A stretch of 31,800 bases of DNA, from NCBI GenBank assembly GCA_035513655.1, contig DATKBV010000029.1:1-31800 (forward strand). The letters are read 5' to 3'. Made by a program: the position numbers and the translations under genes. Under the pieces are notes generated by a model, which did not search any database, was not told the origin of the DNA, and saw nothing but the letters and a program-made list of their open reading frames with translations. Shown here in pieces: positions 25,537-31,800 of this stretch. Each line of letters opens with the position of its first letter. The first letter of the stretch is position 1. This DNA comes from GCA-2726245 sp035513655. GTDB taxonomy: Bacteria; Planctomycetota; Planctomycetia; Pirellulales; Pirellulaceae.

Positions 25537-26409
25537 ATGAACGCAAACCAAAGAACACGACTGCTGCAACGCGGTGCCGCCCTAATGGCGCTCGCACTCG
25601 TTGCAGCCCCCTGGTGGTCAAACACCGCAAGAGGGGAGACTTCGCCAATTGGTACAGGCAGCGCCTGGAACGACTACCCCAACACCAACCAGGTTCCTCC
25701 TCCTGGCGGCGATGGAAATGGCGGTCCCGGCGGTGATTTTGCGCCTTTTCCTTGGTTCTCGTGCCCCAACACACCGAACCCGCAAACGCTGCCACCATGT
25801 TTCTGTCCGCCGGGGTATCAGGGAGAAACCTCGGGTGGCGGCACGCCTCCCCACCTTTGCCCCCCGCCTTCAGGAGATGGAACACCTCCTTACGGCAAGC
25901 CGCAGCCTCCGGGAAGCGGTAAACCCCCTCACAACACACCGGGAAGCGGGACACCTCCCCAGAATACGCCGCAGCTTCCAGGAAATGGGACACCTCCTTA
26001 CGGCAAGCCACAGCCTCCGGGAAGCGGGAAACCCCCTCACAACACACCGGGAAGCGGGACACCTCCGGGCGGCCAACAACAGACCCCGCCCGGCTGCCAA
26101 TGGGACAAACCTCAAGGTGGCAAGCCTGCAGGTGACAACCAGACCGATGTGGTCATTCGTTGGGTCGGACAAATTCAAAGCGGCGGTCAAACACTCAGAG
26201 TCGAGTTTCAGAAAAAAGGAAACGTTTGGACGGAGTCGTGGAACGGCGTGCCGCTGTTTCAACACCAGGAGTTGAGCTTCACTGGCGGCATCGCGGTCTT
26301 GTACGATTCCAACCGTCAGATCTACGTGCAGCTAAACAGTAATACTGCGTCCTTCAACGGTCCCAGCGGATCGGCCCAGGCCTCGGGCGGATTTCGAGCG
26401 ATCGGCTGA
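25537..26409 (+). CDS. secreted Pro/Gly-rich repeat protein
   Basis: This 290-residue exported protein has a signal peptide (about 1-33, ALALVAAPWWSNTARGE). Next come a Pro/Gly-rich middle with four Cys (SCPNTPNP, PPCFCPPG, LCPPP) and a 36-residue tandem duplication (about residues 113-178: GDGTPPYGKPQPPGSGKPP then GNGTPPYGKPQPPGSGKPP). The C-terminal about 85-residue folded part (DVVIRWVGQIQSGGQTLRVEF, WTESWNGVPLF) looks beta-rich. The ATG has TAAGGAGA just upstream. A strong terminator follows at 26453-26483. Function is unknown; the repeat region resembles wall- or surface-anchored linkers. It is divergent from the ECF gene and could be a target of it. Confidence 0.78.
   Translation: MNANQRTRLLQRGAALMALALVAAPWWSNTARGETSPIGTGSAWNDYPNTNQVPPPGGDGNGGPGGDFAPFPWFSCPNTPNPQTLPPCFCPPGYQGETSGGGTPPHLCPPPSGDGTPPYGKPQPPGSGKPPHNTPGSGTPPQNTPQLPGNGTPPYGKPQPPGSGKPPHNTPGSGTPPGGQQQTPPGCQWDKPQGGKPAGDNQTDVVIRWVGQIQSGGQTLRVEFQKKGNVWTESWNGVPLFQHQELSFTGGIAVLYDSNRQIYVQLNSNTASFNGPSGSAQASGGFRAIG
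25873..26067 (+). repeat. 108-bp tandem duplication inside Pro/Gly-rich gene
   Basis: A 108-bp unit starts with GGAGATGG at 25873 and recurs with GGAAATGG at 25981. The second copy is incomplete (about 87 bp). The copies differ at only a few bases, so the duplication is recent or kept similar by conversion. Confidence 0.85.
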
Positions 26410-26452
26410 TTGCCGCGAGAGCTTTTTCCCCAAAACAACCTCTCCTCTTCGG

Positions 26453-26483
26453 AAACGCCCCAGAACCCTGGGGCGTTTTTTTA
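26453..26483 (+). terminator. Rho-independent terminator
   Basis: An 11-bp GC-rich stem (AAACGCCCCAG at 26453-26463 pairs with CTGGGGCGTTT at 26468-26478) closes a 4-nt AACC loop and is followed by a T-run to 26482. It ends transcription of the Pro/Gly-rich gene 43 bp downstream of its stop codon. Confidence 0.92.
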
Positions 26484-26541
26484 TTGCCGGCTCGGCCTCA
26501 CCGATCGCCACGTCTGCTCGCTGACGCAGTAGGATAAGTTG

Positions 26542-27774
26542 TCAAAACCGTCGGTTGACTTGCACTTGGACTTCCGAGTCAAACAGCCGATCCGGCTTGT
26601 TCCGCAATGGAAATACAGCTCCGACACGGACATCGGTGTTGCTGGTGAGTTGCCCGTGCAGCCCGAAGGTCAAGTTCAAGATATCCCTGCGGTTCGCCGA
26701 CTCCAAGAATGCCACATCTGGAAGGCCGCCGACGATGTCAGTGTCGTTGAGTGTGGATGTGTAATGAAGTTCCACCAAAGCCGCGAGTCCGGTCAGGTAG
26801 TCGGCGCAAGGATCTCGGTATAGCCAGCGGCCCAGCGAAGCATCCAGGTAAAGAAGCGTCTGGTCGTTTAGTATTCCTAAAGGTGTGGGCCCGCCCAAGC
26901 CGACGAACTCAATGCGATTCCCGTTTGCGGGGATATCCAACTGGGCAAATATGTGGACGAACGTGTTATCATCGGGCGTTGCCGTAAGTCCCAGGTACGG
27001 CATAAGCAGCACAGCGTCGTTATGGACCGTGTACGGTCTAGCAAATACGCTCACATTAAAGTCGCTCCCCGTTGGAGTATCGATGCCGAGGCCCGCGGAA
27101 ATCGCCCCGTTATCCGTTTCATAGAGCAATCGTTTTATCGAAATGGCGAGGTTGCCTATGGGTCCGCCATTGACGTCGAGATTGGGCGAAGTGAAGTCGA
27201 ACTCATTGGTAAACGGCATTCGCACATCGACGGACCAGAGACCGCAACCAAATGTCTTTTCCAAGCCGATTGTGAACCGCTCCACGGAGAACCTCTGCCG
27301 ATCTGATGTAGCGAGGTCACCATCGGCTGCCAAGGCATTGTTGAAATGGTTGTACATGAAGAAAACGCGATCCGCAGGCAGGGCCTTGTTATTCTCCGCG
27401 ATCTTCATACGCCTTGCTCCGCCAGCCAGTCCAATGTCAGCCGCGACCGTAGGACTAGGACTACCAGAAAAGATCTGACCCGCACTGGGAAACGTGTCGC
27501 CGAGCATATTGGGGACACTGGCCAGCCTGAATCTCGAGCGTCTGACCGCGGCCGGCTGCACTCGCACCAAGCGGGTCGGTGGCGGGGGCTGTAATTGCGG
27601 TTCAGCGGCATCCGCAGCGGCACCGGGATCTTGCACGAATTGCAAGACGTCGTCCACACTCTCGTCGGTCCAATAACTTGCTTCGTCTGCCTTCGCGAGA
27701 GCGCTCCATAGGCTGAGCTGATAGAACGTAAACATCGCGACCGCGAGGGCGCAACCACAGGTACGAAGCGGCAT
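26542..27774 (-). CDS. outer-membrane beta-barrel-like secreted protein
   Basis: This 410-residue exported protein has a signal peptide (MPLRTCGCALAVAMF to about residue 30, ALAKADEA), a Pro/Gln-rich spacer and a beta-rich region with alternating hydrophobic strands (FSVERFTIGLEKTF, LWSVDVRMPF, AISAGLGIDTP, VHIFAQLDIPA). It ends in a terminal Phe (VQVNRRF), as outer-membrane barrels do. Similar planctomycete proteins are uncharacterised. The ATG at 27774 is preferred because GGAGGA lies 7 nt upstream; the ATG at 27789 is five codons earlier and would remove that ribosome binding site from the leader. It is convergent with the terminator of the Pro/Gly-rich gene. No cargo can be assigned. Confidence 0.78.
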   Translation of the reverse strand: MPLRTCGCALAVAMFTFYQLSLWSALAKADEASYWTDESVDDVLQFVQDPGAAADAAEPQLQPPPPTRLVRVQPAAVRRSRFRLASVPNMLGDTFPSAGQIFSGSPSPTVAADIGLAGGARRMKIAENNKALPADRVFFMYNHFNNALAADGDLATSDRQRFSVERFTIGLEKTFGCGLWSVDVRMPFTNEFDFTSPNLDVNGGPIGNLAISIKRLLYETDNGAISAGLGIDTPTGSDFNVSVFARPYTVHNDAVLLMPYLGLTATPDDNTFVHIFAQLDIPANGNRIEFVGLGGPTPLGILNDQTLLYLDASLGRWLYRDPCADYLTGLAALVELHYTSTLNDTDIVGGLPDVAFLESANRRDILNLTFGLHGQLTSNTDVRVGAVFPLRNKPDRLFDSEVQVQVNRRF

Positions 27775-28019
27775 CACTAGCTCCTCCATGAGCTGGAAGG
27801 ACTATTCTCGTCCCTGATCCCGCAAGATTCGTCAAATTCGCAACGCGGCAACGGCAGACGGAATAGCAGAAACAATCGTAGTCATTGGAGCGAGTGCAAT
27901 CTCGCTTGTCTTACGTACAATCGGGGCAGGCTCTGAAATGACTTGAGAGATTTGCCGCATGGCCCTTCGTCGGTCGGGAAGACGACCAAGACAACCGGAA
28001 CCGTCGCTACGATCGAAAT

Positions 28020-30677
28020 TCACAGCTCGCTCTTCAGCTGATTCAACAAGTCGACCGTTTCATCCAGCGCCGCCTGGTAATCGGGCTGGTCGGGGAACGT
28101 CATCACCAGATCTTCAAGGAACCTGCGTGCCGTTTTCAACTCGTTCTCTCCCGCCTCCGGATGCTTTGCGTCGTAATGTAGGATCCCAATTTCTCTCAAG
28201 CTGATGGCGAGGTCCAAGCGGTGGCGGGGAACATCTGGATAGTCGCGGACTAGTTGTTCGAGGATGCGCCGCGCCTCGTTCAGCGAACGAAGTGCTTCCT
28301 CCACGAGTTGCCGTTCGCCTTGAAGCAGCCCCAGATTCATCAAGATCCCCGAGAGCGAAGCCTTGTACCCCACCACGTCGGGACTGGCCAATACCAGGGC
28401 TTCCATTTGTTCACGAGCATTTTGATAGAGCGTTATCGCCTGGCCCTGCCCGCCTTCCTCGCACTTCACATCCGCCAAGACGCGGTAGCACGTGGCCAGT
28501 TGATGTTTGATTTGTAGCGTTCCAGGGCTGTCGTCGAGGAGCTGTTCGAACATCGCAGCGGCCGAGCGGAGATGTTCCTCGGCCGTGACGGCGTCGTCCA
28601 AGAAAATCGCCACGGTTGCCAGGTTGAAATGTCCCATGGCAATGTCTCGTCCAAGTTCGACGTCGCGATGGCCGGATGCGGTCAACCGGCTGCGAATCGC
28701 GTGCGCCGTTTCAAGCTCGCGGCGGGCCTCTGGAAAATTGCCTCGGTCTCGCTCCAGCAGCCCGATATTCATGTGCGTGTTGGCGGATCTCCGTTGATAA
28801 TCGCCATTCTCCGGTTCGCTCGCGACAAGCTGTTGACGGATCGTCAACGCTTCCTCGTACGCCCGCGAAGCCTCTTCAAAATCCTGACGGCCGTATTGCA
28901 CGCGCCCAATTCGATTCATCGTGTCGCCGAGCGCTGCCAGGCGTTCTTGCTTCGAGGCGTCTTCGGCGACGAGTCGCTCCTGGAATGCCCGCGCTCGCTC
29001 GTAAACTAGCAGTGCTTCGTCGGGTGTGGCAATCAATTCCTTGATGCGGCCGACTCGGAAATGAGCCAACCCAAGTTCATCCCGAAAAGCTGGGTCGTTT
29101 CCTCGTTGCGATAAGAACTTTTGATAGTACTGGACAGCTTCTTCGAGCAGCGCTTGCCGTAGCGGCTGCATCCCGGGCTGGTCGAGCAATTCATGCTCGC
29201 TGGCCTGAGTGAAAAAACGATCCACCGCGCGTCGCATTTCCAGAAAGCTCTCGTCCGACTCCTCCTGCGCCTGCCGGGCGACCGCGAGCGAAGCCGAGGT
29301 CTTTACGTATCCGATGGTCGCGGCCGCCAAGGCCATGACGAGACACGCCAACGCCAAGCTGATCGCGCCGGCAGTCACGGGGTTGCGTTGCGACCACCGC
29401 CAGATTCGTTCCCAGCGACGAATCGGCCGTGCATGAATAGGCTCGTTGTTCAGGTAACGTCGCAGATCGTCGGCGAACGTTTCCGCACTCGCATAGCGGC
29501 GGGACGGTTGCTTGTCGAGACATTTCAAGCAAATGATCTCAAGATCACGGTCGACCGATGGGTTCAATTCCCGTGGAGGGACGGGTTCCTGTTCGATGAC
29601 GTGCTTTAGTGTTGACGCCAGGTTCGCTGCTTGAAACGGAGCACGGCTCGTCAGCATGTGATACAGCGTGGCACCGAGCGAATAAACGTCGGTCGCTTGC
29701 GTGACGTGTGCGGAATCCTGCGCCTGTTCGGGCGACATGTAGGAAGGCGTGCCGAGTACCTGTCCCGCCTGAGTCATCTCGCCATCGATCCAGGCTACCT
29801 TCGCCAAGCCGAAGTCGGCCACCAGTGCATGATCCGTCTTGCTATCGACGAGGATGTTGTGTGGCTTCAGGTCTCGATGCAGGATGCCGACTTGGTGTGC
29901 TGCGTGAACAGCGCGGGCCACGGGTTCCAGGTACGCTGCCGCGCGACGGCTGTCCATCGGCCCGTCTTGCAGCAATTCGGCGACGCTCTTCCCTTCGACA
30001 TACTGCATCGTAAAAAAGGGGTGTCCGTCGACTTCACCGACATCATAAACCGAGACAATATGCTCGTGTTCCAGCCGGGCTTCCGCCTGTGCCTCGTATC
30101 GAAAACGATCGGCGATTTCGAGTTTCATTGCTTCCGGCAAGCCGCCGAATCGATCGTTTTGGATCACTTTGAGCGCCACGATTCGATCCGCCTTGGCTTG
30201 ACGTGCGCGATAGACGACCGCCATGCCGCCGCGCCCGATCTCCTCGTACACCTCGTAATCGCCCAGACGGCGGAAGGGTGACCTGCTCAGGCGGTCATCC
30301 GAAAGGCGACGTGAGCTCGCGGTTTCGATGAAGGCGACGGTTGGCAAATCCTCGGCGGCCAGAGAACCCTTCAGGACGCCGCGCAACTCGTTTTCGATCA
30401 CCGCCGGAAAATCGGGAAGTCGTCGCCGATAGTCTTGCAGCCACGCATCGTCCGCGTGGCGACGACGCCAATGAAGTTCGATGGCGAGCAGTTCGCCCAC
30501 TAATCCTTCACGATGCGCCTCGGGAACGAAGTCGAGATAATCCTCGATCCGTGGCGACCCCCCGAGGCGGAGTCGACCTTCGAATCGTTCGCACAGTTCT
30601 TCGACTTGGCTCCCCAGCGACTTCTCACCGGGGACGATGGGAGTAACACGGTCGTCACTGAGCCTGGCATCGCTCAT
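28020..30677 (-). CDS. transmembrane Ser/Thr protein kinase with TPR region
   Basis: This 885-residue membrane kinase has a planctomycete-type N-terminal segment (about 20-100, RIEDYLDFVPEAHR) that precedes the kinase. The kinase domain (about 139-410) has the glycine loop GRGGMAVVY, VALK with Lys170, HRDLKPHN with catalytic Asp269, DFGLAK with Asp288 and SYMSPEQ. One TM segment (about 436-458) follows, so the C-terminal half (about 465-885) faces the periplasmic side. It contains many TPR-like helices (for example RAFQERLVAEDASKQERLAA and EEALTIRQQLVASEPENGD). The ATG at 30677 overlaps the stop codon of the upstream gene (ATGA), which gives tight translational coupling. A GTG at 30767 would overlap that gene by about 90 bp and is less likely. 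The ECF sigma factor is on the same strand, two genes downstream. Confidence 0.93.
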   Translation of the reverse strand: MSDARLSDDRVTPIVPGEKSLGSQVEELCERFEGRLRLGGSPRIEDYLDFVPEAHREGLVGELLAIELHWRRRHADDAWLQDYRRRLPDFPAVIENELRGVLKGSLAAEDLPTVAFIETASSRRLSDDRLSRSPFRRLGDYEVYEEIGRGGMAVVYRARQAKADRIVALKVIQNDRFGGLPEAMKLEIADRFRYEAQAEARLEHEHIVSVYDVGEVDGHPFFTMQYVEGKSVAELLQDGPMDSRRAAAYLEPVARAVHAAHQVGILHRDLKPHNILVDSKTDHALVADFGLAKVAWIDGEMTQAGQVLGTPSYMSPEQAQDSAHVTQATDVYSLGATLYHMLTSRAPFQAANLASTLKHVIEQEPVPPRELNPSVDRDLEIICLKCLDKQPSRRYASAETFADDLRRYLNNEPIHARPIRRWERIWRWSQRNPVTAGAISLALACLVMALAAATIGYVKTSASLAVARQAQEESDESFLEMRRAVDRFFTQASEHELLDQPGMQPLRQALLEEAVQYYQKFLSQRGNDPAFRDELGLAHFRVGRIKELIATPDEALLVYERARAFQERLVAEDASKQERLAALGDTMNRIGRVQYGRQDFEEASRAYEEALTIRQQLVASEPENGDYQRRSANTHMNIGLLERDRGNFPEARRELETAHAIRSRLTASGHRDVELGRDIAMGHFNLATVAIFLDDAVTAEEHLRSAAAMFEQLLDDSPGTLQIKHQLATCYRVLADVKCEEGGQGQAITLYQNAREQMEALVLASPDVVGYKASLSGILMNLGLLQGERQLVEEALRSLNEARRILEQLVRDYPDVPRHRLDLAISLREIGILHYDAKHPEAGENELKTARRFLEDLVMTFPDQPDYQAALDETVDLLNQLKSEL

Positions 30678-31042
30678 GGACTTGCTTTCCAGTTGTGCAA
30701 CGGCTTTCGCCCCAGCGAATTCGCTGAAGCAAACCGATCTAGTATCTTCAACGGAACTTCGATCCACTGATACGGCTGTTGTGCGACCTCGGCCAGCGAT
30801 CCTTGCTGGGCGTCATACTGGAACGAGAGCGTCCGTTTGTCCGGTCCCTTCGAGCCGAACAGAACTTCGAGCCGATCATCAACCGCGACATCGTCGGGCA
30901 GCGTCACTTCGAGTTTCCATTCGGCGAGCCAATAATACTTGCGTCCGCCGAATTCCTGAGGCGCTGATGTGAATAGGGTCTCGCCTGCCGAAACTGCGGA
31001 CGCGACCGTCAGGACGCTGACCAGAGCCAAAGAAAGTTTCAT
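30674..31042 (-). CDS. small secreted protein overlapping kinase start, unknown function
   Basis: This 122-residue exported protein has a signal peptide (MKLSLALVSVLTVASAVSAG). The mature part is beta-rich (YYWLAEWKLEVTLPDD, RTLSFQYDAQQG). No family is recognised. GGGAG lies about 10 nt before the ATG at 31042; an earlier ATG at 31114 lacks a signal peptide. The stop codon overlaps the kinase start by 4 bp (ATGA), so both come from one transcript. A role as envelope partner or ligand of the kinase's extracytoplasmic TPR region is inference. Confidence 0.8.
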   Translation of the reverse strand: MKLSLALVSVLTVASAVSAGETLFTSAPQEFGGRKYYWLAEWKLEVTLPDDVAVDDRLEVLFGSKGPDKRTLSFQYDAQQGSLAEVAQQPYQWIEVPLKILDRFASANSLGRKPLHNWKASP

Positions 31043-31330
31043 ATCTGCAATCTCCCTGCGGCCAAGACTTACGTGACAGCTCCTCGCGGCGATGGACCGT
31101 TGCACTTTAAGCAACTTCCCATAAATTAAGTCGTGGTTGTTGAGGATGCAAGCTGAGGCATCTGCGCAGTTGGAGTCGATTCGTTTGACCCGCAGCCGTA
31201 GGCGAGGAATTGGCGAATGTGCCTCGCAAGCGAGCGGTGAACTCGTTTAAGTCAGTCCGTGATCGCGAAACTAGGCGGTCAAACGACGCCAGGAACACAG
31301 ATGCGATCGGCATACGTTGAAAGGGAAACG
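31043..31330. other. intergenic, promoter region of kinase pair
   Basis: 288 bp between the divergent small secreted gene and the HTH gene remnant. No gene, terminator or clear operator can be supported here. It should contain the promoter of the secreted-protein/kinase pair. Confidence 0.4.
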
Positions 31331-31713
31331 ATGGAATTATCGGAAGCGGTGGTAAACATTCTTTCCAACGCGAATGAACCGCTTACGCCACAGGAGATCC
31401 GCGCCGGGGTCAAAGCACAATTCCCCTCTCGACTGGGTTGTATACAGAAGACCGGAAGAAGATTTTGAAAATCGGCTTAACCACCCAAGATCTGGAGACA
31501 CGAATTGCTCAACTTTATACGACAGGATCTCCATTTCAGTTCGAAAAACTGAAAGCCTACAAGGTGAAGAACTACGTGGAACTAGAGCAAGCTTTGCACC
31601 GTCTGCTCGCCCCTTTTCGCTTGAATAAATCACGAGAGTTCTTCATTGAGGACGCACTTACGTTCGTCGATCGAATCGTCCAAATTCATAACGAGGTCCA
31701 GGGTGATTCCTGA
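31331..31713 (+). pseudogene. broken HTH-T5orf172 (GIY-YIG-like) gene
   Basis: Two pieces in different frames form what looks like one damaged gene. The first (ATG at 31331, after AAGGGA) reads MELSEAVVNILSNANEPLTPQEIRAG, a winged-helix-like N-terminus resembling HARE-HTH, until homology ends near 31425. The second, from about 31438 to 31713 in another frame, reads KILKIGLTTQDLETRIAQLY, ELEQALHRLLAPFR and SREFFIEDALTFVD, a T5orf172 domain of the GIY-YIG-like superfamily. The second piece lacks an ATG. The middle of the gene appears deleted, with a frame change at the join. The T5orf172 piece could still be translated from a TTG at 31438. Confidence 0.7.
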
Positions 31714-31737
31714 TATTTCACTCCCAGGACGTAACAG

Positions 31738-31790
31738 CAGACACTCAACAATTCCCCCACTTGGGAATGATTAGAACTGTTGAGTGTCTG
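31738..31790. repeat. two-tier hairpin at window end
   Basis: An outer perfect 13-bp stem (CAGACACTCAACA at 31738-31750, TGTTGAGTGTCTG at 31778-31790) encloses an inner stem (ATTCCC at 31751-31756, GGGAAT at 31763-31768). It lies just after the T5orf172 stop codon. It could be a terminator or the end of a mobile repeat; its far side is cut off by the window. Confidence 0.75.
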
Positions 31791-31800
31791 GTTTATGGCC

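Noticed and set aside
27832..28023. 63-residue minus-strand frame after the kinase
   Set aside because: It overlaps the kinase stop, shows no family motif or ribosome binding site, and looks like chance coding.

Overview
The window reads as chromosomal DNA from a planctomycete, most likely of the Pirellulales type. This is inferred from gene content, not from a marker gene. The evidence is a Ser/Thr kinase with a membrane anchor and TPR tail, a planctomycete-style ECF sigma factor, several secreted proteins of families I know mainly from planctomycetes, exported caspase-like proteases, Tat-exported hydrolases, many small genes with signal peptides, and REP-like intergenic palindromes. GC content is moderate to high and coding density is ordinary.

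Layout. (1) 0.1-2.3 kb: rlmKL, a bifunctional 23S rRNA methyltransferase, on the minus strand with a perfect hairpin upstream. (2) 2.6-3.7 kb: a secreted OB-fold protein with a possible BECR-type nuclease-like C-terminus, followed 7 bp later by a small Cys-rich protein. (3) 3.8-12.6 kb: exported catabolic and phosphate-related genes: a BNR sialidase-like protein, a PhoD-like phosphatase, an SMP-30 lactonase-like protein, a PhoX-like phosphatase, a Cys-rich secreted protein and an OprO/OprP-type porin. Two Tat-exported phosphatases beside such a porin suggest phosphorus scavenging. (4) 12.9-16.7 kb: a rearranged zone. It holds an N-terminally truncated TolC-like gene, then head to head with it an open reading frame that fuses an internal RND permease fragment in frame to a membrane-fusion-protein fragment, then a 28-bp perfect palindrome, hicB, a broken hicA interrupted by short repeats, and a glycosidase-like fragment. 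(5) 16.7-24.7 kb: four co-oriented exported genes: a transglutaminase-elicitor-like protein with a DUF4384-like tail, a caspase with a DUF4384-like head, a Gly-rich protein of unknown role, and a WD40-caspase with an EF-hand-like loop. This is the most coherent candidate system in the window. (6) 24.8-31.0 kb: an ECF sigma factor, a Pro/Gly repeat secreted protein with a clear terminator, an outer-membrane barrel-like protein, and a small secreted protein whose stop overlaps (ATGA) the start of a large Ser/Thr kinase. (7) 31.3-31.8 kb: a degraded HTH-T5orf172 (GIY-YIG-like) gene and a two-tier hairpin at the window edge.

How the parts may work together. Regions 5 and 6 bring together exported caspase-like proteases, an ECF sigma factor and a transmembrane kinase with an extracytoplasmic TPR region. 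A signalling/proteolysis module acting in the cell envelope is plausible, but it is inference. Region 4 looks like the wreck of a tripartite efflux operon; because this may be a metagenome assembly, an assembly chimera must be excluded before any biological reading.
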